Below, piece after piece: positions 43,191-52,708 of a DNA stretch of 60,745 bases. The stretch comes from an uncultured Clostridia bacterium (GTDB lineage: Bacteria > Bacillota > Clostridia > TANB77 > CAG-508): NCBI GenBank assembly GCA_948735595.1, contig CAPXSA010000004.1:1-60745 (forward strand), written 5' to 3'. The position numbers and the translations under genes are program-made. The stretch's first letter is position 1; each line of letters starts with the position of its first letter. The notes beneath the pieces were generated by a model, which saw only the letters and a list, made by a program, of their open reading frames with translations, was not told where the DNA came from and ran no database searches.

Positions 43191-43838
43191 TTATTTCTTT
43201 AATTTTAGTAATTCATTATTTTTCACATAATCTGCTATATTTTCAAATACTTTTTCTGTGAAAATTGGTCTATCATTCTCAATAAACAAATCTGAAATAG
43301 ATTTTGCACCCTCATTTAATAATTTTTGAACTCTCTTATCTTCTAGAAGGAGTTGATTCTCTTCTTTTTCTATTTTCATACAACCTTCTTCACAATATAT
43401 TTTGCTTTGAATGTCCGCTTCTAACTTATCACACATTTTAGCAAAAAGAGATTCTTTGGTTTTCATTTCTTCAAATTCTTCTATTAGTTCCATATATTGA
43501 ACTTTTTTATCTAAACTATTTAGTACTTCTTCCACTGCTTGTTTTCCTAAAGTTCTTCTTTTTTCCTGTGTTTGTTTATCAAATGGTGTCAAATCACCAA
43601 TTTTGATTTCTTCTACTTCATGTAACACAAGCATCATGATTACTTTATGCAAGTCAATTTCTAATTCAAACTGAGAATCAATAGAAATCGCCAAAATGCA
43701 AGTACCGTAAATATGCTCCGCTACACTTTCTATTCTTTCTCTATCTATACTCCATATTTTCCAGCCACTTCTAATTTTATCCTTTAATTCTGTGGCTAAT
43801 AAGTAAAACTGTAATAAGTTTTTTATTTTCTGTTCCAC
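43191..43838 (-). CDS. HD-domain (HDDC2/YfbR-like) phosphohydrolase
   Basis: A 215-residue protein with the HD_3 pattern: SVAEHIYGTC, the metal pair in MLVLHEVEEIKIGDLTPFDK, and a later Asp in CDKLEADIQSK. Family members dephosphorylate 5'-deoxynucleotides or have related roles. The usual catalytic HD is replaced by HE in LHEVEE, as in HDDC2-type enzymes. It is expressed in the same direction as the MATE-like gene. Confidence 0.75.
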   Translation of the reverse strand: MEQKIKNLLQFYLLATELKDKIRSGWKIWSIDRERIESVAEHIYGTCILAISIDSQFELEIDLHKVIMMLVLHEVEEIKIGDLTPFDKQTQEKRRTLGKQAVEEVLNSLDKKVQYMELIEEFEEMKTKESLFAKMCDKLEADIQSKIYCEEGCMKIEKEENQLLLEDKRVQKLLNEGAKSISDLFIENDRPIFTEKVFENIADYVKNNELLKLKK

Positions 43839-43882
43839 TGTTTCTTCACCTCTTGCAAAAAATTATATCACAAAACTAAGAA

Positions 43883-43909
43883 AAAGCTAATCTTTTTTTG
43901 ATTAGCTTT
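43883..43909 (-). terminator. Terminator after the M6 protease gene
   Basis: AAAGCTAATC and GATTAGCTTT pair around a 7-base loop. On the minus strand it is followed by TTTTCTT. It lies just after the stop of the M6 protease gene. Confidence 0.85.
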
Positions 43910-43917
43910 CTTATTTC

Positions 43918-46800
43918 TCATATTTTATTCCAAGTTTGCTCAATTTTACCTGAACCCATAATGTAATTTCTTATTCTTACATAGTCTGTTGCATACACCT
44001 TGCCATCATTATTTACATCAGCAGCTAACAAGTATGCACCTTGTAAATTTGGTGTTTCCATGATATGTTTTTTTATTTTTACATAGTCTGTTGCAAAAAT
44101 TCTTCCATCTCCATTGACATCACCTTTAATAACCACTGTGTAGGTATAGTTTGCTTCATTAAAGCGTAAGGTTATTTTCATATTAGTTGCAATAATTCCG
44201 CTTCTTGCTTCTTCTCCTTTTGCATTTTTTATACTAACTAGAGTTACCCCTGTTTGCTTAGAAAGCTGTGTTCTAATAGAACTAATATCTTTCTCTGCTA
44301 CAAATCCTACTATATACTCTCCCTTTTTAGACAAACCAAATCTATTTAAAACTTCTTGCTCTGTTAACTGTATACTAGGTGGGTTTGTCACTCCTTCTAC
44401 CTTTACTTGTCCTTGCAATTTCATAATTTGTGTTCCTACTTGTAAATTAGCATCTATGGTAACAATTCCTTCTTTTCTTCCTTCTATTTGATGGTTAGTA
44501 CAATTTACAACACTTATATCACTTGATGTAATAGAATATGTTACAGTTGTTTGTGGAGTTGTTTCTATTTCATAATTCCTTTTCTCATTTTGTTTTATTG
44601 TGATTTGCTTTGGTACAGAAACTCCTACAATTCCTTTTCCTAATTCATTTTCTGGTAGTGCATTTAAGTTATGAGATGAACCTGCATATCCTCCAACAGC
44701 ATTTGCCCTAATGCTTTTATCATAATATACATTTTGTGGAACTTTGTATTTTGAATCCATAATGTACTGTAGTCCAATAAATCCTCCACAATTTATTGGT
44801 GCATTTACCTTTCCATTGGCATAGCAATTTTGAATCGTTGCATTTTGATTTACACCTATCATTCCACCTACATTTTTTTCTGAAGTAACACTTGCAGATG
44901 AAGAACAATTTTCTATCACAGTGCCATTATCTACACTTCCTGCAAATCCTCCTGTAGAGCTTATCGTGTTTATAGATGCAACATTTTCTATATTTCCTGA
45001 TTTTACATGTACATTTTTTATGGTACTATTTTGAATGGAACCTGCAAAACCTCCAAGATGATTTCCATTCCCCTTGCACTGAATATTTTCTATATTCAAA
45101 TCTTTTACCATTGCAGAAACATTATATTCTCCTATATTTCCAAACACACTAGTCTTTTCAGCTTTTATATTAGATATGGTCTTATGATTTCCATCTAAAA
45201 TTCCACAAAAACTAATTTCAGGATAATCACTTACATTTTTAAAATCTAAGTCTGTTGTTAATTTATAATATTTCCCATTTGTATTTCTTTGTAGTAAATA
45301 CAAGTAAGCATCTATGCTATCAATAATATATGGATTATTTTCTGTTCCATCTCCTTGAAATTCTGGAAATGTAACATTAAATGTAATAGTATCTGCTGTC
45401 TGATTTGTTACCTCTATTACAATTCCTGAATTACTACCATCAGCATAGTATATCGTCTGATTATCAAATTCTTTTTGAGTTTCTTGTCTAGTTTTTCCTA
45501 ATTTTGAACGATTAAGATTTAAAGTAGCTTGTGATAAATTCCCCTCTCCATTACCTAAGCTAGTTTCACCTGGTCTAAATACGAATATATGCTCTTTTTC
45601 TCCATGTTCTCCTTGTTCTTTATTTCCTGAAAACTTATTATTCTCATTTACTCTATAAACAATCAATCCACTTTCATCAGCAGAAGAAGTATCATAAGTA
45701 ATTTGTTTTTCATGGTATTCAATAACAAAATATTCTTTATTTCCTTCATCTATTTGTAATTTTATAGCCCTCTTTTCATTCGGATCTATAAATTGTGGTT
45801 TATTTAGTGTTATATTTTTCGTTGTCTGATTAACAATAGGTAATTTAGCATGCCAATTATTTTCTCTATAATATTCACTTACAAAATAGGTCAAAAAGTT
45901 TTGCGGATTTGACCCCACAGTATTTCCCATGATATCATAAAATCCTACTGGTACTCCTTTATTTGGTGCAAAACGATATAAATCCACATATCCTAAGGTA
46001 TGACCAAATTCATGAATAATGGTTCCATAAGTACCTCTATTAAGTGAAAACACTCCTGCTGGTTCTGTATAGTTATATTGTGTATAAATCATATTATATG
46101 GACCAATTTGTTTTCCTGATATAGTAGCTGTTGCCCCAATATTATCTTTCATGTGTGACCATAATAAATCCCCCCATGATACAGGTTCATTTCCCTCCAC
46201 AAAAAAGGAAATGGCATCTACTATTCCATCATTATTACTATCAATGTCTTGTGCTGTAATTCCTGCACTAGCAACTTGACCTGATATATGCGTTACTGCA
46301 TTATTAACCAGTTCTCTTTCTCTTTCTTTTGCTTCTTCTTCACTTTTATACCCTACCAAATTTGTTGAACTATATCTCAAATAGTATCCTATTGGGTGTT
46401 TATCTTCATATGTTACTACTTTTCCATCTTGTTTTGGAAAAATTTCTGCTTTTATTGATAAATTTCCATAGCTTTGTGTTGCATAATAGGTTTTAAATGA
46501 AGGAACTGTTATCGGCCCTTTTACTGTATCCATTTCAAAATAGTCACTGTTCAAAATCTTCTTAGCGTTTTCTACACATTGCTCATCATCTAAATGATAA
46601 ACAACTTTTGCATCGCTATCACTGAACTTCACAAATACTGCTAAATATTTCATTGACCTTTTGACACTTCTTGTATTTGAATTAGATACTACCTTTTGAG
46701 GAGTTTTTTCTATTGTATATGCATTGCTATAATTAAAAGTAGTAAAAATAAGAAATACGAGAAGAAATAAAGATATAGTTTTATTGATTACTTGTTTCAT
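43918..46800 (-). CDS. Secreted M6-family metalloprotease with GLUG repeats and dockerin-like end
   Basis: 960 residues. Signal peptide (1-27), an immune-inhibitor-A-like M6 protease with zinc motif HEFGHTLGYVD at 263-273 and the Met-turn DIMGNTVG. Then a beta-helix region with GLUG-type repeats (GGFAGSIQNSTIKNVHVKSG), a beta-sandwich, and a C-terminal dockerin-type pair of Ca-binding repeats (DVNGDGRIFATDYVKIKKHI and DVNNDGKVYATDYVRIRNYI). It may dock on a cohesin protein at the cell surface. It overlaps the upstream cadherin-like gene by 20 bp, so that protein is a natural partner candidate. Confidence 0.85.
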   Translation of the reverse strand: MKQVINKTISLFLLVFLIFTTFNYSNAYTIEKTPQKVVSNSNTRSVKRSMKYLAVFVKFSDSDAKVVYHLDDEQCVENAKKILNSDYFEMDTVKGPITVPSFKTYYATQSYGNLSIKAEIFPKQDGKVVTYEDKHPIGYYLRYSSTNLVGYKSEEEAKERERELVNNAVTHISGQVASAGITAQDIDSNNDGIVDAISFFVEGNEPVSWGDLLWSHMKDNIGATATISGKQIGPYNMIYTQYNYTEPAGVFSLNRGTYGTIIHEFGHTLGYVDLYRFAPNKGVPVGFYDIMGNTVGSNPQNFLTYFVSEYYRENNWHAKLPIVNQTTKNITLNKPQFIDPNEKRAIKLQIDEGNKEYFVIEYHEKQITYDTSSADESGLIVYRVNENNKFSGNKEQGEHGEKEHIFVFRPGETSLGNGEGNLSQATLNLNRSKLGKTRQETQKEFDNQTIYYADGSNSGIVIEVTNQTADTITFNVTFPEFQGDGTENNPYIIDSIDAYLYLLQRNTNGKYYKLTTDLDFKNVSDYPEISFCGILDGNHKTISNIKAEKTSVFGNIGEYNVSAMVKDLNIENIQCKGNGNHLGGFAGSIQNSTIKNVHVKSGNIENVASINTISSTGGFAGSVDNGTVIENCSSSASVTSEKNVGGMIGVNQNATIQNCYANGKVNAPINCGGFIGLQYIMDSKYKVPQNVYYDKSIRANAVGGYAGSSHNLNALPENELGKGIVGVSVPKQITIKQNEKRNYEIETTPQTTVTYSITSSDISVVNCTNHQIEGRKEGIVTIDANLQVGTQIMKLQGQVKVEGVTNPPSIQLTEQEVLNRFGLSKKGEYIVGFVAEKDISSIRTQLSKQTGVTLVSIKNAKGEEARSGIIATNMKITLRFNEANYTYTVVIKGDVNGDGRIFATDYVKIKKHIMETPNLQGAYLLAADVNNDGKVYATDYVRIRNYIMGSGKIEQTWNKI

Positions 46801-47882
46801 TTGCTTTTCCCTTTCTTTGTTTGAATACTAGAATAATCAAAAGTATGATGCTTGCTAAAAGTAAAATTCCCATAATATAAATAATGTAATTTTGTAGGTT
46901 CACACTTTGAGTTTCTTCGCTTACTGGTATATTAGGACGAATGATACTACTTTGTTCTTTATCCCATAAGTAAAAATTCTTTTCTCCTTTTGCATTTACA
47001 CCATAAACCATAGAGAAAACTCCATTTTCGTAAACTGTAATCATCTTATCTTCTATTTTTTGCTCGCTTGCAGTAAATCCAACTGGTGCTTTTAGCCCTT
47101 TTAGTTGATGATAAATTCCAATTTCACTTTCTTCATAAGGCATATATACTTGTGGGCTTTCTTCTACATAGGCATAAATCTTATATTCTTTTTTGGAGCC
47201 ATTTTCTGCAATTACTGTAATCACAATTGTATTATCTCCGTTGCTTTAGATTTACATCTCCTATACCTTCTATTTTTGCCTTAGTATGTTCTGTTTTTGC
47301 ACTAATTTTTATTTTATCTGTATTTGCTGGCAAATTCACTTCGTACTTACTAATATTTTTATCAAATTTTGGTGATAAGTTGTTATTGTCTATTGTTAAT
47401 GAAGATAACAGATTGTTAGAAGACTTCTTTTCTTCTTGATTTGGCTTTTGGTTAGGTGTATTTGTATTAGTCGCTGGCTTATTCGTATTTGTAGTAGGTT
47501 TTTGTGTTGTTGTAGATGAACTAGTTTGCTGATAAATAGTTACTGTAGTACTTCTTGCACCTGGTGAATATTCATTGGCATCTGGATCTGAAAAACCTGC
47601 TGTAGGAGTTGCTGTTATCGTTACACTTCCACTACTTCCTGCTTTAATCGTTATAGGTACATAATTTTGTTCTACCCAAACACTACTAGTAGATGCTGTT
47701 CCATTACTTACACTAATATTAACCCTTCCTATACATTGTCCTCCTACTGAAACGGTAAAACTCTCATTTGGCTTTACTTGTCTTTTGGAACTACTTATTC
47801 CAAAACTTGCTGCTTTTACGGGCACTCCCCATAGTATTAATATCAATACTGTCATGATTAATATTCCTATATACTTTTTCAT
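46781..47882 (-). CDS. Membrane-anchored cadherin-like beta-sandwich protein with +1 frameshift at CGG
   Basis: Read straight, the frame ends at residue 216 (GDVNLKQ-R-R-stop). Skipping the C of CGG (47238-47240) gives GDVNLKQGDNTIVITVIAEN and continues to 46781, a 366-residue protein. It has a signal peptide, a first beta domain (FGISSSKRQVKPNESFTVSV), a Thr/Asn/Pro linker, a cadherin-like domain (PF12733 type) whose LxxGxN motif is restored only by the shift, a stalk, and a C-terminal membrane helix (IIYIMGILLLASIILLIILV). It precedes the dockerin-bearing M6 protease with 20-bp overlap and may be its surface anchor. A cohesin fold for the first domain is possible but not shown. Confidence 0.8.
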
Positions 47883-47915
47883 AAAATTCCTCTTTCTTTT
47901 TCTTATATATTCAAA

Positions 47916-47976
47916 AAAAGCGTATTAACAAAATCTAAAAGCAAAGCTTTTTAAATTTCGTAATATGCGCTTTTTT
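47916..47976 (-). terminator. Long hairpin after lysS
   Basis: AAAGCG(c)ATATTACGAAATTT and AATTT..TAATACGCTTTTTTT arms form an extended stem on the minus strand directly after the lysS stop, ending in a T-run. Confidence 0.75.
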
Positions 47977-47981
47977 CATTT

Positions 47982-49475
47982 CTAATCTAGTGGCTTCATA
48001 GTTGGGAATAATAGTACATCTCTAATAGATGCTGCATCTGTTAATAACATTACTAAACGGTCAATTCCCATTCCCATTCCTCCTGTTGGTGGCATGCCAT
48101 ATTCTAGTGCTGTTACAAAGTCCATGTCCATCATGTTAGCTTCTTCATCTCCTGCTTCTCTTGCCTCTACTTGTTTGCTAAATCTTTCGTATTGGTCAAT
48201 TGGGTCATTTAGTTCTGAGAAGGCATTTGCATATTCTCTACCGCCAATGAATAATTCAAATCTTTGTGTCATTTTTGGATTTTCTGGATCCTTTTTAGCA
48301 AGTGGTGAAATTTCAATTGGATATTCATAAAGGAAAGTTGGTTGTCTTAGAGTCTCCTCTACTTTTTCGTCAAAAATTTGTGCAATGACATCTCCTCTTG
48401 AAGTTTTAATTTGGTCTAATTCAATATGTAATTCTTTTGCAACTTTTTGTGCCTCTTCCTCTGTTGTAATATTGTTAAAGTCTACTCCTGTTACTTCTTT
48501 GATAGCATCAATCATAGTTACTCTTCTAAAAGGTGGAGTTAGGTCAATTTCTTCTCCTTGATAAGTTAATTTAGTTGTTCCTGCTACCTTTTTAGCGCAT
48601 TCTACAATTAACTCTTCTGTAATATTCATCATACCTTCTAAGTCGGTATATGCTTCATATAACTCTATGGTTGTGAATTCTGGATTATGTTTAATGTCCA
48701 TTCCTTCATTTCTAAAAATTCTTCCAATTTCATATACTTTGTTAAATCCACCTACGATTAATCTTTTTAAGTATAACTCTGTTGCAATTCTTAAGTACAT
48801 ATCTAAATCCAAAGTATTATGATGTGTAATAAATGGACGTGCATTTGCTCCACCTGGAATAGTATTTAATATTGGAGTTTCTGCCTCCATATATCCTTTT
48901 GCATCTAAAATTCTTCTAATTTCTGATACAATTGCTGTTCTCTTTTTGAAAGTATCTTTTACTTCAGGATTCATAATTAAATCCACATATCTTTGACGAT
49001 AACGTAAATCTGTATCTTTTAATCCATGGAACTTTTCAGGTAATGGTCTTAAAGATTTTGAAAGTAAAGTTACTTCTTTTGCATGAATAGAAATTTCACC
49101 TGTTTTTGTTTTAAATACAAAACCTGTAATACCAATAATATCTCCTATATCATCTTCTTTAAATTGTTTATAGCTTTCTTCTCCTAATTCATTAATGCTA
49201 ACATAACTCTGAATTTTTCCTTCTTCATCTTGAATATGACAAAAAGAGGCTTTCCCCATGATACGTTTTGCCATAATTCTACCAGCTATTGTAACATCTT
49301 TGTTTTCTAACTCTTCAAAATTGTCTTTAATTTGCTTACTATTGTGAGTTCTTTCAAATTTAGTAATTTTGAAAGGATCCTTTCCTTCTTCTTGTAGTTT
49401 TGCTAGTTTTTCTCTTCTTACCACCATTAAATGGTTTAAGTCTAATTCTGGCTCTTGATTATTATTTTCTTCCAT
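47982..49475 (-). CDS. lysS: Lysyl-tRNA synthetase (class II)
   Basis: About 497 residues. An OB-fold anticodon-binding domain is followed by class II motif 2 (FRNEGMDIKHNPEFTTIELY) and motif 3 (GMGIDRLVMLLTDAASIRDV). ERF in DQYERFSKQ and the lysine-pocket residues are present. I start at ATG 49475 (MEENNNQEPE) because AAAGGAGATGGG precedes it. An extension to 49553 lacks support and crosses the terminator of nrdG. No T-box is visible. Confidence 0.96.
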   Translation of the reverse strand: MEENNNQEPELDLNHLMVVRREKLAKLQEEGKDPFKITKFERTHNSKQIKDNFEELENKDVTIAGRIMAKRIMGKASFCHIQDEEGKIQSYVSINELGEESYKQFKEDDIGDIIGITGFVFKTKTGEISIHAKEVTLLSKSLRPLPEKFHGLKDTDLRYRQRYVDLIMNPEVKDTFKKRTAIVSEIRRILDAKGYMEAETPILNTIPGGANARPFITHHNTLDLDMYLRIATELYLKRLIVGGFNKVYEIGRIFRNEGMDIKHNPEFTTIELYEAYTDLEGMMNITEELIVECAKKVAGTTKLTYQGEEIDLTPPFRRVTMIDAIKEVTGVDFNNITTEEEAQKVAKELHIELDQIKTSRGDVIAQIFDEKVEETLRQPTFLYEYPIEISPLAKKDPENPKMTQRFELFIGGREYANAFSELNDPIDQYERFSKQVEAREAGDEEANMMDMDFVTALEYGMPPTGGMGMGIDRLVMLLTDAASIRDVLLFPTMKPLD

Positions 49476-49506
49476 AAGCCCATCTCCTTTTCTCATATAT
49501 GCAAAT

Positions 49507-49530
49507 AAGATATCATTTTTATGATATCTT
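49507..49530 (-). terminator. Hairpin between nrdG and lysS
   Basis: AAGATATCAT and ATGATATCTT pair perfectly over a 4-base loop about 60 bp after nrdG. The flanks are AT-rich but the T-run is weak. Confidence 0.55.
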
Positions 49531-49589
49531 ATTTTATCGCTACTATTATACATGATAAGTTTAAATATGTAAACAAATTATGAATTATT

Positions 49590-50081
49590 TTATTCTATTA
49601 TTTCAACATTTCCACTTTTCAAACTCTTCTGTACATCTATCACTCTTTGATTTTCTGATCCTCTCCATTTTAAAGTAGGATTATGTAACTCATCTACATA
49701 TTGTCCATCTACTAAAACATCAATATAGTTTAGTACTTCTTCATTTTTTAAGTCCCTATCAAATAGAAATCCACTCCATACCCATATTGTTTTATTGGGA
49801 TATTCTCTTTTAAATGCTTTTGCTAATCTTGTAGTCCCTGCTATATTGGTTGGGTGCATTGGCTCTCCGCCTAATATAGATAAACCTTCAATTGTGTCAT
49901 TATCACATAATTCTAATATTTTGTCGATGGTATCTTCTGTGAATTCTTTTCCTCCATTAAAGTCATGTGTCTCTGGATTAAAGCAATTCTTACAATGAAA
50001 GGCACATCCTTGCATAAAGATAGATACTCTAATTCCTGGTCCATCTGAAATATCCATTTTGCGAATCTTATTATATCTCAT
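49590..50081 (-). CDS. nrdG: Anaerobic ribonucleotide reductase activating protein
   Basis: A radical-SAM activase that puts the glycyl radical on NrdD. The 4Fe-4S motif CAFHCKNC is at residues 26-33, followed by LGGEPMHPTN and VWSGFLFD. The length of 163 is normal. It lies 71 bp after nrdD with a hairpin between. Presence with nrdD shows anaerobic dNTP synthesis. Confidence 0.95.
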   Translation of the reverse strand: MRYNKIRKMDISDGPGIRVSIFMQGCAFHCKNCFNPETHDFNGGKEFTEDTIDKILELCDNDTIEGLSILGGEPMHPTNIAGTTRLAKAFKREYPNKTIWVWSGFLFDRDLKNEEVLNYIDVLVDGQYVDELHNPTLKWRGSENQRVIDVQKSLKSGNVEIIE

Positions 50082-50103
50082 GTTTTTCTCCTTTTCTTAT
50101 GAA

Positions 50104-50141
50104 CAAAGACATATAGGGATTTTACCATATATGTCTTTTGT
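50104..50141 (-). terminator. Hairpin after nrdD
   Basis: CAAAGACATATA and TATATGTCTTTT pair around a 12-base loop, with a T-run on both sides. It may attenuate transcription into nrdG. Confidence 0.65.
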
Positions 50142-50152
50142 TTTACTCTTTT

Positions 50153-52405
50153 TTAAACCGCTTCTTGTACTACCGCTTGAGTATGGCAATGTTCACAAGC
50201 CTCATCTTCTTTTTCATCATAGTCTTTATTATCAATATGTAGTACTCTTTCTTTAATTTCTTGTGTTCTTCCTTTGTTCCAGAAATTGCTTCCAATATAT
50301 CCACAAGTTCTTCTTGCTACATTTAAAGTATCATGGTTTCTATTTCCACATTCTGGGCAGTACCATTCTAAATCATCATCAATTAGAATTTCACCTGTAA
50401 ACCCACATTCTTGGCAATAATCTGATTTTGTATTTAATTCAGCATACATGATATTATCATAAATGTATTGAATTAGTTGAACTACAACATCTAAATTATT
50501 TTGTAAGTTTGGCGTTTCTACATAAGAAATAGCTCCACCCGGACTTAGTTTTTGGAATTCACTTTCTAGTTTTAGTTTAGAGAAAGCATCAATTTCTTCT
50601 GTTACAGGTACATGGTAAGAATTGGTGATATAGTTTTTATCTGTAATTCCTTCTACTACTCCAAATCTCTCTTTTAAGCATTTTGAGAATTTGTAAGTTG
50701 TTGATTCAATAGGAGTTCCATAAACACTGTAATCAATATTTTCTGCTGTCTTCCATTCTTTACATTTGTCATTTAATTTTTGCATTACTTCAAGCGCAAA
50801 TTCTTTTGCTTCACCATTATCTGTATGGCTCTTTCCTGTCATATATTTTACACATTCATAAAGTCCTGCATATCCAAGTGAAATAGTAGAATATCCATTA
50901 TGTAGTAATGGTTCTAAGCTTGCTCCTTTTGGAAGTCTTGCTAAAGCCCCATGTTGCCATAAAATTGGTGCAATATCGCTTGTTACTTTAGATAATCTTT
51001 CATGTCTTACTTGTAACGCTCTATGACATAATTCCAATCTTTCCTCATAAATATCCCAGAATTTCTTTAGATCTTTTCCTGAAGATAAAGCAACATCTAC
51101 TAGGTTAATCGTTACTACACCTTGATTAAATCTTCCATAGTATTTTCCTTTACCATCTTTATAGTTCTTTGCATTAGCTAAGTTTCCAAGGCTCATTGTT
51201 CTATCTGGTGTTAAGAAAGAGCGACATCCCATACATGGATAACATTCCCCATCTCCCATTTCATTAATTTTTAATTGTTTCATCATTTTTTCTGAAATGT
51301 AATCTGGAACCATTCTCTTTGCTGTACATTCTGCTGCCAATTTTGTTAGGTACCAATATTTGCTGTTTTCATGAACATTGTCTTCTTCTAGAACGTATAA
51401 TAATTTAGGGAAAGCTGGTGTAATATACACACCTTTTTCATTCTTAAATCCTAGAATTCTTTCTTTTAAGAACTCTTCAATAATCATAGCTAATTCTTCT
51501 TTGTATTCTTCTGTTTCACCTAAGTACATCGTAACTGATAAGAAAGGTGCTTGTCCATTGGTATTTGTCATAGAATTAACTTGGTAATTAAAGGTTTGTA
51601 CTCCATCTGCAACTTCTTTTCTAGTATCTAAATCTGCAAACTTCTTCGCTTGTTCTTCTGTTAATCCATTTTCTTTATATTTTTTATAATATTTGTCATA
51701 GCTACTTTTTACAAATGGTGCTAAGTGAGATAGAGATACTGTGGCACCACCATAAGTAGAAGAGGTAACTGCTAGAATAATTTGTGTTGCAATAGTACAT
51801 GCTGTAATAAATCTATGTGGCTTTTCAATCATAACCCCATTCATAATCGTACCATTTTGTAACATGTCATCTAAGTTAATTAATTCACAGTTTGTTAAAG
51901 CATTTTGTGCAAAATAGTCTGCATCATGGAAATGAATGATTCCTTCATCATGTGCTTTTACAACATCTTCTGGTAATAAAAATCTTCTGGTAATATCTGT
52001 ACTAGTAATTCCTGCTAAGTAGTCTCTTTGTGTTGTTACTACTCTAGCATTTTTGTTAGCATTTTCACTATTCCAATATTCACTTTCACCTTCGATTAAT
52101 TCTTTAATGCTTTGATCTGTTGTATTTGCTTTTCTAACTAATGCTCTTGTATATCGGTAAGTAATATATTGTTTTGCTAAATTATATCTTCCAATTTCCA
52201 TTAATTTTTGTTCAATAATATCTTGTATATCTTCTACAAGAATTCTAGATTTACCTAAATCCTCAATATACACAATAATTTCATCGATCTCTTCCTTAGT
52301 TGCCTTTTCCTTTCTTCTTACTTCATTGTTTGCTTTTCCAATAGCTACTCTGATTTTCTCAGGGTTATATTCTACTATTGTTCCATCTCTTTTGATTATT
52401 TTCAT
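50153..52405 (-). CDS. nrdD: Anaerobic ribonucleoside-triphosphate reductase
   Basis: A 750-residue glycyl-radical enzyme. ATP-cone at the N-terminus (KRDGTIVEYNPEKIRVAIGK), catalytic core with GECYPCMGCRSFL, a C-terminal zinc site (CQECGFTG ... CPECGN), and the radical Gly in RRTCGYIGSNFWNKG. Complete. It is transcribed with nrdG and faces a divergent Crp/Fnr gene across a shared regulatory region carrying two GTTGC palindromes. Confidence 0.97.
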   Translation of the reverse strand: MKIIKRDGTIVEYNPEKIRVAIGKANNEVRRKEKATKEEIDEIIVYIEDLGKSRILVEDIQDIIEQKLMEIGRYNLAKQYITYRYTRALVRKANTTDQSIKELIEGESEYWNSENANKNARVVTTQRDYLAGITSTDITRRFLLPEDVVKAHDEGIIHFHDADYFAQNALTNCELINLDDMLQNGTIMNGVMIEKPHRFITACTIATQIILAVTSSTYGGATVSLSHLAPFVKSSYDKYYKKYKENGLTEEQAKKFADLDTRKEVADGVQTFNYQVNSMTNTNGQAPFLSVTMYLGETEEYKEELAMIIEEFLKERILGFKNEKGVYITPAFPKLLYVLEEDNVHENSKYWYLTKLAAECTAKRMVPDYISEKMMKQLKINEMGDGECYPCMGCRSFLTPDRTMSLGNLANAKNYKDGKGKYYGRFNQGVVTINLVDVALSSGKDLKKFWDIYEERLELCHRALQVRHERLSKVTSDIAPILWQHGALARLPKGASLEPLLHNGYSTISLGYAGLYECVKYMTGKSHTDNGEAKEFALEVMQKLNDKCKEWKTAENIDYSVYGTPIESTTYKFSKCLKERFGVVEGITDKNYITNSYHVPVTEEIDAFSKLKLESEFQKLSPGGAISYVETPNLQNNLDVVVQLIQYIYDNIMYAELNTKSDYCQECGFTGEILIDDDLEWYCPECGNRNHDTLNVARRTCGYIGSNFWNKGRTQEIKERVLHIDNKDYDEKEDEACEHCHTQAVVQEAV

Positions 52406-52513
52406 GTTTTACCCCCTATGTTTTTTATCGTTCTTTAATCCTGCGTGTTGTTTTTATTTTGATTGTTCTTCTCCTTAGGATGGTTATATTTTATTTGAAA
52501 ATTGGATTTTAGG

Positions 52514-52533
52514 AAAGTTGCTATGGCAACTTT
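52514..52533. promoter_or_regulatory. Crp/Fnr-type operator, nrdD side
   Basis: Palindrome AAAGTTGC-TATG-GCAACTTT in the nrdD leader, about 110 bp upstream of its start codon. It shares GTTGCTATRGCAAC with the second site at 52660. The paired sites between nrdD and a Crp/Fnr gene suggest binding by that regulator. Confidence 0.6.
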
Positions 52534-52659
52534 TTGTAATTTTCTTTTTTTAGTTTGTGATAAGCCTTGTATTAACTATGTTTTTCTCTAATATTACAAT
52601 TATATTACAAAATATTTCTTTGCCCAAACCCATAAGAATTCACTTTTTATTTTTTTAGT

Positions 52660-52673
52660 GTTGCTATAGCAAC
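52660..52673. promoter_or_regulatory. Crp/Fnr-type operator, regulator side
   Basis: Perfect palindrome GTTGCTATAGCAAC, about 36 bp upstream of the Crp/Fnr start codon. Autoregulation is likely. The remaining intergenic sequence (303 bp) is AT-rich without another clear signal. Confidence 0.65.
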
Positions 52674-52708
52674 TATTTTATGATATAGTATTTGTATAGG
52701 TGATTTGA

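Noticed and set aside
2489..47882. Plain sequencing or assembly error as the cause of the frame breaks
   Set aside because: Not excluded, but random indels would not all be an extra C that makes an in-frame CGG, a codon otherwise absent from the native genes. Kept as the main alternative to test.
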